Source: Nitrososphaerota archaeon
GTDB lineage: Archaea; Thermoproteota; Nitrososphaeria; Nitrososphaerales; UBA183
Length of the DNA: 11,093 bases
Assembly (NCBI GenBank): GCA_027886925.1
Contig: JAPCJN010000056.1
Span: 1,401-12,493 of the forward strand
Direction: 5' to 3'
This document shows positions 1 to 6,178 of this stretch, in pieces. Made by a program: the position numbers and the translations under genes. Below the pieces are notes generated by a model, which saw nothing but the letters and a program-made list of their open reading frames with translations, was not told where the DNA came from and did no database searches. The stretch's first letter is position 1. Every line of letters starts with the position of its first letter.

Positions 1-261
1 CCACGCAGCGGCGATCGCGGCCGACGAGTTGAACTCGCTGACATCCTGGTTTAGCGAAGCGAAGTCGTGGTTGCCGAGGACGCACGTCGCCCCCACCTTC
101 CTCAATATCCGGATCACCTCGTTGGGAGACGCGCCGTAGCCGACGAGGTCGCCCAGGCAATAGAGCTCGAGTTCGCCTGCCTCATCGAGCACCGCCTCGA
201 GCGCCTCAAGGTTGGAGTGCACGTCCGAGATGAACGTCGCCTGAGTTGCCGTCTCGCTCAT
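1..261 (-). CDS. Calcineurin-like metallophosphoesterase, N-terminal part (runs off left edge)
   Basis: The visible 87 codons begin with ATG at 261 and continue past base 1. The protein carries the N-terminal half of the metallophosphoesterase fold: SDVHSNLEAL with D13 and H15, CLGDLVGYGASPNEV with D38, and VLGNHD with N64 and H65. These are the usual ligands of a two-metal centre. The set matches the small YfcE/MJ0936-like class of soluble phosphodiesterases or phosphatases. Their substrates are diverse and cannot be read from this fragment; the later His ligands lie outside the window. It sits 38 bases behind the TrmB-type regulator on the same strand. It could be co-transcribed or could use the TATA-like element at 287-294. 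The family call is firm, the substrate unknown. Confidence 0.9.
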   Translation of the reverse strand, partial: MSETATQATFISDVHSNLEALEAVLDEAGELELYCLGDLVGYGASPNEVIRILRKVGATCVLGNHDFASLNQDVSEFNSSAAIAAAW

Positions 262-286
262 GCCAGGGTCTGCTCTTGCAGGCTCG

Positions 287-294
287 CTTTAATC
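287..294 (-). promoter_or_regulatory. Possible TATA-like element for the phosphoesterase gene
   Basis: On the minus strand the short gap contains GATTAAAG, centred about 29 bases before the ATG at 261. That spacing would give a nearly leaderless transcript. No convincing Shine-Dalgarno sequence precedes this ATG, which fits that idea. It is a short AT-rich match in a GC-rich genome, so it may be coincidence, and read-through from the regulator is equally possible. Confidence 0.3.
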
Positions 295-299
295 GCTAT

Positions 300-1523
300 C
301 TATGGTCCAGGTCGCTGCCTAGGGCCCGCGAATCGCCTCTGGATAATGAGGCTCCTCGTCTCTGGGAACGAGGCGATCTGGAGGAGCTCGTTCGCGGTAC
401 CCGTCCTCTTCAGCATGCCGGAGAGAGCGAAATACCAAGTCGACCGAGGGGTGCTCCCGTGGCTGTCGGGCAGCTCGATCCTGGCGATCTTGGTCAGCGG
501 GTCGTATTCGGTCGAAGCTACCTCCTCTCCCAACTCCTCCCTCATCATCGCGAGCATGAACTTCACGGTGGTGTCGAAGGGCTGGCGCGTCAGTTTCGAG
601 GAGATCCTGGTCTCCAGCAGGCTGCACAGTTCTTCTCCCACTCCCTCTATCGCTTTCTCGTCCTTCAGCGCCTTCGAGACCGCCTCGATGAAGAGGTCCT
701 TCATGACCGCGGGCTCGACGAAGAATGGGAGCCCGTCGACAAGCTGCATCGAAGAGATCGCTCGACTGCTCGTAGAGTCCTTCCAAAGCTTTCCAAAGAA
801 CTCGTCGCCTATCGCGCTTCGCAGTTCGCTGAGAAGGATCTGGTATCCCCTCCCTGTCTGGCTGTTGACGAGGATCAGTTCAGAATTGTCTATCACGAAG
901 ACGCTCTTGCCGACGAAATGCTTTCCGAACCTGAGCCTGAGCTTGGGCGACGAGAACGGGAACTCTGGCACGGTCTCCGCGAGCGATGAGACGATCCTCA
1001 CCTCCGTGTCGTGCCTGCACGCGCTCTCGATTTCCTCGATGCACTCTTGGATCAGGTGCAGGCCCCAGGAATCGACGATGCACTTCACCTCCCTTTCAGA
1101 CTTTAGTATCGACTCCTTGAGCTTCACGAGCAGGCTCTGGGACCCGAGGGAGAGGTATCGCTCCTCAATGACGTCGCCCGGGTTCGTGTTCTTCTCCCTC
1201 ACCTTCTTGAGCCCGACGAGGGACTTCCTCAGCGACCTGACCTTCCTCTCCCTCTCGACGAGGATCGACTGGAACATCTCTGGAGGCTGCGCCTCAAACT
1301 TTGATGGCTTTCCGCCCTCGACCTCCCGCAGAAGTCCCTTCCTCGTGAGCTGCTGGGCCACCTGATAGACCTTCGTCCTGGGGACGCCCGAGGAATATTG
1401 TATCTGGTTGACGGTGCAGGCTCCGTTCGAGAGGAGCGAGTAGTAGACCCTCGACTCGTACTCGGTGAGCCCGAACCCCTGCAGTCCGGCGATGAGCTCG
1501 CTCGAGTCGTCTGCCAGTTTCAT
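300..1523 (-). CDS. TrmB-family transcriptional regulator with extra C-terminal domain
   Basis: A 407-residue regulator. Residues about 8-78 form a TrmB-type winged helix: LTEYESRVYYSLLSNG, then GVPRTKVYQVAQQL as recognition helix, then the wing RKGLLREVEGGKPSKFE. Residues about 84-112 are a charged, heptad-like helix suited to dimerisation. Residues about 125-250 resemble the effector (PLD-like) domain seen in TrmB proteins, ending in a YQILLSELRSAIGDEFFGKLW-like helix segment. Residues about 260-407 form a further region I do not recognise. TrmB proteins are archaeal repressors or activators, often sugar-responsive; the ligand here is unknown. The ATG at 1523 is chosen because the protein-like sequence begins there and AAGGAG lies 13 bases upstream. 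The frame stays open to 1673, but those 50 residues are not protein-like and overlap the divergent cdvB gene. The half-site cluster just upstream suggests autoregulation and perhaps control of the first cdvB. Confidence 0.85.
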   Translation of the reverse strand: MKLADDSSELIAGLQGFGLTEYESRVYYSLLSNGACTVNQIQYSSGVPRTKVYQVAQQLTRKGLLREVEGGKPSKFEAQPPEMFQSILVERERKVRSLRKSLVGLKKVREKNTNPGDVIEERYLSLGSQSLLVKLKESILKSEREVKCIVDSWGLHLIQECIEEIESACRHDTEVRIVSSLAETVPEFPFSSPKLRLRFGKHFVGKSVFVIDNSELILVNSQTGRGYQILLSELRSAIGDEFFGKLWKDSTSSRAISSMQLVDGLPFFVEPAVMKDLFIEAVSKALKDEKAIEGVGEELCSLLETRISSKLTRQPFDTTVKFMLAMMREELGEEVASTEYDPLTKIARIELPDSHGSTPRSTWYFALSGMLKRTGTANELLQIASFPETRSLIIQRRFAGPRQRPGP

Positions 1524-1543
1524 CGGCCTTTCTTGGCTCCTTC

Positions 1544-1592
1544 GGTTTTCACTGGCAAGGTCTTCACTGCGGTGACAGGTTGTTCGGTGACA
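1544..1592. promoter_or_regulatory. Symmetric four-half-site operator between the regulator and cdvB
   Basis: Two copies of TCAC (1549-1552, 1564-1567) and two of GTGA (1572-1575, 1587-1590) are placed exactly symmetrically about position 1569.5. The left pair sits in an 11-base direct repeat, GGTTTTCACTG (1544-1554) and GGTCTTCACTG (1559-1569), 10 of 11 identical. The right pair sits in CGGTGACA (1570-1577) and CGGTGACA (1585-1592). Both repeats have a 15-base period. The block overlaps the expected core promoter of the minus-strand regulator and lies immediately upstream of the candidate TATA box of the plus-strand cdvB. That is the geometry for repressing one gene and activating the other. 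Binding by the adjacent TrmB protein is inference. Confidence 0.6.
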
Positions 1593-1596
1593 CCCG

Positions 1597-1605
1597 GCAT
1601 AAGAA
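1597..1605 (+). promoter_or_regulatory. Candidate TATA box for the first cdvB gene
   Basis: GCATAAGAA lies about 38 bases upstream of the ATG at 1640. With archaeal spacing, transcription would start near 1626-1632 and leave a leader of about 10 bases. There is no Shine-Dalgarno sequence at a usable distance; the purine run near 1601-1611 is too far away. The match to a TATA box is moderate. Confidence 0.4.
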
Positions 1606-1639
1606 GGAAGGTCGCGCCATGTGAACCAGCGAGTCAAAT

Positions 1640-2287
1640 ATGTCTCAATTCGCAAGCAAGTGGGAGAAGTCAAACAGTCAAGGAATCACATCACGAGTAC
1701 GTGAGTCTGTGAAGAACCCAGGTCCTCTGAAGCCGAGGTTGGACCTGGCGGTAAGGCAGATTCAGGTCCAGGTCGCAAAGCTCGACGCCACTTCAGCCAA
1801 ACTGAGGGAAAGAGACGCCTCGATCTTCAACAAGATCGTTTCATCGATCCAGAAGCATGACACGCAGCACGCTTCAGTCTATGCGAACGAGCTGTCCGAG
1901 ATCAGGAAGATGAACAGGATGGTCACTCAGGCCAAGCTGGCCCTGGAGCAGATCACCCTGCGGCTGAACACCATCACCGAGCTGGGCGACATCGTCGTGA
2001 CCCTGACACCTGCAATGTCAGTGATTCGCAGCGTAAGGCAAGGACTAGTCAGCGTCCTTCCGGAGGCAGAGGGCGAGATAGGCGAAATCTCAGGCCTGCT
2101 GAGCAGCATCCTGGTGGATGCGGGCACAGTGGGAGGATATTCGCTGAACTTCGAGGCTGCCAACGAGGACGCCGAGAAAGTGCTGGCCGAAGCTGCTGCG
2201 GTCGCAGAGAGCAGGATGAAAGAGAAGTTCCCGGAGATCCCCTCTGGGCTCCCCTCTATGGACGGCTCCACGGAAAGCACATCGTAA
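1640..2287 (+). CDS. cdvB: CdvB-type ESCRT-III protein, core domain only
   Basis: A 215-residue ESCRT-III/Snf7-family protein of the archaeal Cdv division machinery, expected on the inner face of the membrane at the division site. The long basic helical hairpin (about residues 30-110) contains PLKPRLDLAVRQIQVQVAKL, the family signature region YANELSEIRKMNR, and ITLRLNTITELGDI. An amphipathic, Gly/Ser-rich helical segment follows (about 115-165), then an Ala/Glu-rich helix (about 173-197). There is no winged helix at the end. The tail has KFPEIPSGLP, a proline-spaced stretch that could act as a MIT-interacting motif for CdvC; this is a guess from composition. It resembles the short CdvB paralogues of Sulfolobus and Thaumarchaeota, which work in constriction and scission. 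The gene is divergent from the TrmB gene and closed by a hairpin/T-tract terminator, so it is probably monocistronic. Exact paralogue naming is uncertain. Confidence 0.88.
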   Translation: MSQFASKWEKSNSQGITSRVRESVKNPGPLKPRLDLAVRQIQVQVAKLDATSAKLRERDASIFNKIVSSIQKHDTQHASVYANELSEIRKMNRMVTQAKLALEQITLRLNTITELGDIVVTLTPAMSVIRSVRQGLVSVLPEAEGEIGEISGLLSSILVDAGTVGGYSLNFEAANEDAEKVLAEAAAVAESRMKEKFPEIPSGLPSMDGSTESTS

Positions 2288-2307
2288 GGAACAGCAACGG
2301 AAACAGC

Positions 2308-2361
2308 GAGGGGTGCCCGCTACGCACAGATGCGCGAGCATCCCCTCTTCTCCTCTTTTTT
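2308..2361 (+). terminator. Hairpin plus T-tract terminator after the first cdvB
   Basis: GAGGGG (2308-2313) pairs with CCCCTC (2342-2347). Within this arm, CGCA (2323-2326) and TGCG (2331-2334) close a CAGA tetraloop, and GCT (2319-2321) can pair with AGC (2337-2339). A pyrimidine run follows and ends in six T (2356-2361). This looks like a bacterial-style intrinsic terminator; in archaea the T-tract alone can direct termination. It separates the first cdvB from the downstream cdvB-cdvC pair. Confidence 0.65.
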
Positions 2362-2420
2362 CATCAGCCGCAAAGAAGACGACGAGGCCAACCCTTTTGA
2401 AAACGCTCTTCCCGAAAACG

Positions 2421-2449
2421 ACAAAAATAGGAGAACGAGCGCTCGTTCT
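2421..2449 (+). promoter_or_regulatory. Candidate promoter with perfect 18-bp palindromic operator for cdvB-cdvC
   Basis: ACAAAAATAG (2421-2430) is a TATA-like element in GC-rich surroundings, preceded by a purine-rich stretch that could serve as BRE. Directly after it is the perfect palindrome AGAACGAGCGCTCGTTCT (2432-2449), with no spacer and no mismatch. It occupies the space between the TATA box and the expected start near 2452, which is where a dimeric repressor would block polymerase recruitment. Which protein binds is unknown; the half-sites do not resemble the GTGA sites at 1544-1592. Confidence 0.55.
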
Positions 2450-2587
2450 GGCAAGGATTTGTCACTTGTTCAGTCATTTGTTTTCTTTTGTTGACCAAAG
2501 GCATGATTACTCCGGCTGGCGTTCGCATGTCCGGGACGTCATAGAGGTGGCCTTGTTAGCAGGAGCTTTGTCGCCAGCATCGGCACC

Positions 2588-2594
2588 GGAGGTG
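2588..2594 (+). promoter_or_regulatory. Strong Shine-Dalgarno sequence of the second cdvB gene
   Basis: GGAGGTG matches the archaeal anti-Shine-Dalgarno sequence well and ends 11 bases before the ATG at 2606. It fixes that start and indicates a leadered transcript, in contrast to several neighbouring genes that lack such a site. Confidence 0.7.
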
Positions 2595-2605
2595 CTCGTC
2601 TGACG

Positions 2606-3472
2606 ATGGCTTCACTGAGCCCTTTGCGCTTTTTGGGAAGAGGGAGGGGCGGCGACTACAAGTCTCGGATAATCGTGGCGCTGCGCGACATCGAGGTGCA
2701 GCGCAAGGAACTAGACGCCCTAAAGGCTCGCCTCTCTGAGAGGAGGAAGAAGCTTTTCGACATCACGGTCAAATCGCTCCAGGAGAAGAACGAGTCCAAG
2801 GCAGCCGTCTACGCCAACGAGCACGCGGAAGTGAGGAGGGTCTATCGGGTCGTCGAAGCCAGCGAGCTCGCTCTGACGCAGGTGTCTCTGCGCATGCAGA
2901 GCATCACGGAGATCGGCGACGCGATGCTCCACATGGACACGGCCTTCAAGTCCCTCAAACAGGTCAGCAAAGACATGCAGGGCGTCATCCCTGCGCTCGA
3001 TGCGGCCTCGACCGGCATCAACAGCACCCTCGTCGAGACGATGGCCCAGATGGGACAGATAGCCCCTAACATCAACATCGACATCAGGACGGAGAACTCC
3101 GAGGACCTGGTAGAACAGGCGAGGAGGTTCGCCGAGGAGCAGTCGCAGCGCCTCAGAGAGAGGCTCGACGTCGTGCCGGGCGAGTTCGAAGAGCAGATCC
3201 TAAGGACGGCAGACGACCACACCCCCCTCCTCGCGACCGGCGACGACGACGAAGAGACCCTTGTCCTGGGGACCCTCTATGCGTCTCCCAAGGATGAGAG
3301 GATCGAGACGGCAGTGCTTAGATATGCCGTGACCCACGACGGCGCGATGGACGTGTCGAGAACGTCGGAGCAACTCGGGATCCCCCAGGACCTGGTCGAG
3401 CAGTCGATGATCCACCTGGTCGCAGCAGGAAAGGTCAAGCCTGCGCCCTCAAGGAGCAGCGATCCAAGATGA
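2606..3472 (+). CDS. cdvB: CdvB-type ESCRT-III protein with C-terminal winged-helix domain
   Basis: A 288-residue ESCRT-III protein. A basic N terminus (RFLGRGRGGDYKSR) precedes the long helical hairpin at about residues 20-105, with YANEHAEVRRVYR in the same place as YANELSEIRKMNR of the upstream paralogue, then SLRMQSITEIGDAM. Further ESCRT-III helices run to about 190, an acidic linker (GDDDEET) covers about 195-228, and residues about 231-278 form a winged-helix module (ETAVLRYAVTHDGAMDV, SEQLGIPQDLVEQSMIHLVAAGKVK). In Sulfolobus, the CdvB with this C-terminal module is the one recruited by CdvA. I therefore infer that this is the recruiting subunit and the 1640-2287 protein the accessory one. 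I see no clear proline-rich MIM2 between core and winged helix, although a KPAP tail follows it. Its stop overlaps the cdvC start by ATGA, so the two are translationally coupled. Confidence 0.9.
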   Translation: MASLSPLRFLGRGRGGDYKSRIIVALRDIEVQRKELDALKARLSERRKKLFDITVKSLQEKNESKAAVYANEHAEVRRVYRVVEASELALTQVSLRMQSITEIGDAMLHMDTAFKSLKQVSKDMQGVIPALDAASTGINSTLVETMAQMGQIAPNINIDIRTENSEDLVEQARRFAEEQSQRLRERLDVVPGEFEEQILRTADDHTPLLATGDDDEETLVLGTLYASPKDERIETAVLRYAVTHDGAMDVSRTSEQLGIPQDLVEQSMIHLVAAGKVKPAPSRSSDPR

Positions 3473-4797
3473 GCATCGTAGCGGCGAGAGAGCTTGAGGA
3501 GGATGCCAGAAAGTACGCCGCGGAGGCGATCCGGCACGACTCACAGGGAGCACACGGGATGGCGATCCAGATGTACCAAAAGGCCATCTCCACGCTGATC
3601 AAGTTGGTGCGGCTCTATCCCGATTACAAGCTCAACCGGCACTACATGGACAAGGCCTCGATCTATCAGGAGAGGGTGAAGGCAATACAGCAGGCCCATG
3701 GCCTGGTCCCGCAGGACACGCCGCAAGGGAACGACTCGAGCTTCGCGGTGATCGCGTCGCCGAGCGGCAACGCCAATGGCAACGGCCACGGAAACGGGAG
3801 CGCAGCCCCCCGGTCGAACGGTCTCAGCACATCGACTGGCGTGGTCGCCGCGAGCAGCGGCAACGCCAATGGCAACGGCCACAGAGCCGTGGACAATGGC
3901 CCCCAGATGGTCCCGCAGCTAAAGTCGTCTTTCAACGAGCTCGTCGTGCGAGAGAAGCCGAAGGTGAAGTGGGACGACGTGATAGGCCTCGACGACGCGA
4001 AGAGGGCCATACGGGAGTCCATCGTCTTCACCTTCGAGAGGCCAGACCTCTTCCCACTGGGTTGGCCCCGCGGGATCCTCCTCTACGGGCCGCCGGGTTG
4101 CGGCAAGACGCTGCTTGCCGCGGCGACCGCCGCCGAGATCGACGGGTACTTCATCTCGATAGACGCGGCCTCGATCATGTCAAAATGGCTGGGCGAGGCG
4201 GAGAAGAACGTCTCGAAGCTGTTCACCGAGGCGAGGAAGCTGCTCGACAAAGGCAGCTCGGTGGTGATATTCATCGACGAGATCGACTCGATGCTCGGAG
4301 CCCGCACCAACGAGGTAGGCGGAGAGGCGAGGGTGAGAAACCAGTTCCTCAAGGAGATGGACGGGATCCAGGACAAGGGAGAGCCGCTCCACCTCTACAC
4401 CGTCGGCGCCACAAACAAGCCCTGGTCCCTCGACTGGCCGTTCCTCCGCAGGTTCGAGAAGAGGATCTACGTGCCCCTCCCGAACTTCGAAGGGAGGATG
4501 TCGATGTTCAAGAGCTACACCGCGCCGATTAACGTCAACGCCGCCGTCAGCCTCGAAGACCTTTCGAGGATCTCCGAGGGATACTCAGGCTCCGACATCA
4601 GGGACATATGCCAGGGAAGCCAGCTCCGCGTGGTCAGGGAGCTCTTCGAGTCGGGCCAGGCCCTGGACAAGAGCGTCCAGCCGAGGCCGATAGTGATGTC
4701 CGACTTCAAGGAGATAATGAAGTCCCGCAAGCCGAGCGTCTCTCCCGAGATGCTCCGCGCCTACTCCAACTGGGCCGAACAGTACAAGGCGCTCTAG
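3469..4797 (+). CDS. cdvC: CdvC, Vps4-type AAA+ ATPase of the ESCRT-III division machinery
   Basis: A 442-residue Vps4 homologue that uses ATP to remodel ESCRT-III polymers during division. Residues about 5-78 are an MIT domain (three helices, including AIQMYQKAISTLIKLVRLYPD). Residues about 80-155 are a low-complexity linker with two GNANGNGH blocks. The AAA+ module follows: Walker A GPPGCGKT (207-214, K213), pore loop SKWLGE (238-243), Walker B VVIFIDEID (265-273, D270 and E271), sensor-1 region GATNKPW (N316), and arginine fingers FLRRFEKR (R327, R328). The C-terminal helix ends in WAEQYKAL, close to the WHEKFKAL-type end of crenarchaeal CdvC. All catalytic residues are present. At 442 residues it is longer than the roughly 370 of Sulfolobus CdvC, and most of the excess is the linker. 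It starts at ATG inside the cdvB stop, with AAGGAG (3451-3456) upstream. Confidence 0.97.
   Translation: MSIVAARELEEDARKYAAEAIRHDSQGAHGMAIQMYQKAISTLIKLVRLYPDYKLNRHYMDKASIYQERVKAIQQAHGLVPQDTPQGNDSSFAVIASPSGNANGNGHGNGSAAPRSNGLSTSTGVVAASSGNANGNGHRAVDNGPQMVPQLKSSFNELVVREKPKVKWDDVIGLDDAKRAIRESIVFTFERPDLFPLGWPRGILLYGPPGCGKTLLAAATAAEIDGYFISIDAASIMSKWLGEAEKNVSKLFTEARKLLDKGSSVVIFIDEIDSMLGARTNEVGGEARVRNQFLKEMDGIQDKGEPLHLYTVGATNKPWSLDWPFLRRFEKRIYVPLPNFEGRMSMFKSYTAPINVNAAVSLEDLSRISEGYSGSDIRDICQGSQLRVVRELFESGQALDKSVQPRPIVMSDFKEIMKSRKPSVSPEMLRAYSNWAEQYKAL
3763..3882 (+). repeat. Perfect 27-base direct repeat inside cdvC (Asn/Gly linker)
   Basis: The 27-base segment at 3763-3789 recurs without mismatch at 3856-3882, offset by 93 bases (31 codons, in frame). 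Each copy encodes SGNANGNGH. The identity extends to codon wobble positions, so the repeat is a recent duplication or slippage product rather than only amino-acid-level selection. It lies entirely in the disordered linker between the MIT and AAA+ domains. Confidence 0.9.
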
Positions 4798-4830
4798 CGA
4801 GACACTCCAGATAACTTCCCTGGGCCTTCA

Positions 4831-4840
4831 TCTTTTAAGG
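4831..4840 (+). promoter_or_regulatory. Candidate TATA box for aspS
   Basis: TCTTTTAAGG is the only AT-rich element in the 67-base gap between cdvC and aspS. It is centred about 29 bases before the TTG start at 4865, so the transcript would be leaderless or nearly so. GAGGA (4856-4860), 4 bases before the TTG, is at best a weak Shine-Dalgarno sequence. The same T-rich stretch may also help end the cdvC transcript. Confidence 0.5.
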
Positions 4841-4864
4841 CGCCGGTAAAGGGACGAGGACACA

Positions 4865-6178
4865 TTGGAAGAGACCGTCAAGCCTGAAGCCATCGCGAAG
4901 AGGATTGGCGAGAGAGTCCACGTCAGCGGCTGGGTCCACGACATCAGGCTCCTCGGCGGAATCAATTTCGTCCTCCTCAGGAACAGCCAAGGGATAGTCC
5001 AGGTCACCGCGCCGAAGAAGGCGGTCACGGAGGAGGTCATGGAACAGGTGGGCGCGCTCCATCCCGAGGACGTAATCAAGGTCACCGGCACCGTGAAGGA
5101 GGCGAAGGTCGCGAAGAACGGCTTCGAGATTATCCCGGAGTCCATCGTCATGGTGAGCCAGGCGGCGACTCCTTTGCCTCTCGACCCCAGAGGCGTGACG
5201 GACGCCAACATCGACACCCGTCTCAACTGGAGGACGCTGGACCTGAGGAGGCCCGAAGTGCTGGCGATCTTCCGCATCCAAGATGCGCTCGTCGAAGGGA
5301 TGGAGAACCACCTCCGGGACAAGGGGTTCATGCGGGTGTTCACGCCGAGCATCCTCGGCGGGATTTCTGAGGGAGGCGCGGAGGTCTTCAAGACGGACTA
5401 CTATGGCAAGCCAGCCTTCCTGCGGCAGGACCCCCAGCTCCACCGACAGCTCGCGATAGCAGGAGGACTGGGAAGGGTCTACGACCTAGGACCTAGTTGG
5501 AGGGCCGAACTCTCTCACACGCCGAGGCACATGAGCGAGCACAGGACCATCGCCCCCGAGCTTTCGTTCATCGACGACGAGAGGGACACGATGCGCATCG
5601 AAGAGGGGATGGTAGTCTACGCGATAAGGAGGGCAAACGAGCTTTGTTCTCGAGAGCTGGCGCTCCTCCATGTGCACTTGGACGAGCCGAAGACGCCTTT
5701 CCCCGAGCTGTCTTTCCCCGACATCTACGAGACGTTGAAGGCTTGGGGACACGAGCTCCCTCCCGACCGGGACCTCGACAGGGAATCCGAGAAGTTGCTG
5801 ACGGACTTCGTGAAGCGCGAGCATGGTTCTGACTTCTTCTTCATCAATCGCTTCCCTTCCGCGGTGAAGCCCTTCTACGTGATGCGCGTCGACGACGACC
5901 CGAGGTTCGCCCGATCTGTGGACATGGTGTTCAAGGGGCTAGAGCTCTCCTCCGGGGGCCAACGGGAACACCGGCATGACAAGATCGTCCAGCAGATAGC
6001 GGAGAAGGGGCTCGACCTGGACGGCCTCAGGTGGTTCACGGAGCCATTCAGGTACGGAGTCCCTCCCCACGGAGGCTTCTCCCTCGGCGTCGAGAGGTTC
6101 ACTGCGACGTTGCTGGGGATTGAGAATGTGAAGGAGGCCGCCTTGTTCCCGAGGGATCCTGAGCGTCTCCAGCCGTAG
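4865..6178 (+). CDS. aspS: Aspartyl-tRNA synthetase, archaeal type (class IIb)
   Basis: A 437-residue enzyme that charges tRNA-Asp with aspartate in the cytoplasm; the length is normal for archaeal AspRS. The anticodon-binding OB fold spans residues 1 to about 105 (VSGWVHDIRLLGGINFVLL, GIVQVTAPKK), followed by LPLDP and LDLRRPEVLAIF. The class II core shows FLRQDPQLHRQ, motif 2 around GPSWRAELSHTPRH (R213, E215), SSGGQREHRHD (362-372) and motif 3 HGGFSLGVERF (R411). It ends ALFPRDPERLQP, like the FPRD.RRLTP end of the family. The TTG at 4865 is chosen because the OB fold needs this start, the next ATG lies about 60 codons inside it, and a TATA-like box sits at the right distance. Residue H25 is histidine where discriminating AspRS has tryptophan, so the enzyme may also charge tRNA-Asn. 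Motif 2 is somewhat divergent (ELSHT for the usual EEHNT). Confidence 0.93.
   Translation: MEETVKPEAIAKRIGERVHVSGWVHDIRLLGGINFVLLRNSQGIVQVTAPKKAVTEEVMEQVGALHPEDVIKVTGTVKEAKVAKNGFEIIPESIVMVSQAATPLPLDPRGVTDANIDTRLNWRTLDLRRPEVLAIFRIQDALVEGMENHLRDKGFMRVFTPSILGGISEGGAEVFKTDYYGKPAFLRQDPQLHRQLAIAGGLGRVYDLGPSWRAELSHTPRHMSEHRTIAPELSFIDDERDTMRIEEGMVVYAIRRANELCSRELALLHVHLDEPKTPFPELSFPDIYETLKAWGHELPPDRDLDRESEKLLTDFVKREHGSDFFFINRFPSAVKPFYVMRVDDDPRFARSVDMVFKGLELSSGGQREHRHDKIVQQIAEKGLDLDGLRWFTEPFRYGVPPHGGFSLGVERFTATLLGIENVKEAALFPRDPERLQP

Larger units (their letters stand above)
2288..2605. other. 318-base intergenic region between the two cdvB genes
   Basis: This gap holds, in order, the terminator hairpin (2308-2361), a TATA-like element (2421-2430), a perfect 18-bp palindrome (2432-2449), a T-rich stretch (about 2465-2495), and a strong Shine-Dalgarno sequence GGAGGTG (2588-2594). 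A reading frame of 96 codons crosses it, but its sequence is not protein-like and it includes the terminator, so I regard the gap as non-coding. If transcription starts just after the palindrome, the downstream mRNA has a leader of about 150 bases, long for an archaeal gene. Confidence 0.6.

Noticed and set aside
67..1365. 432-codon plus-strand frame opposite the regulator and phosphoesterase
   Set aside because: It is Ser/Leu/Arg-rich with no domain, while the minus strand has two recognisable proteins over the same bases.
1524..1673. 50-codon upstream extension of the TrmB-type regulator
   Set aside because: The added residues are not protein-like, they cover the symmetric operator, and they overlap the start of the divergent cdvB gene. 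The ATG at 1523 begins just before the winged helix.
2313..2603. 96-codon frame in the gap between the two cdvB genes
   Set aside because: It runs through the terminator hairpin, the T-tract and the promoter palindrome, and has no recognisable composition or motif.
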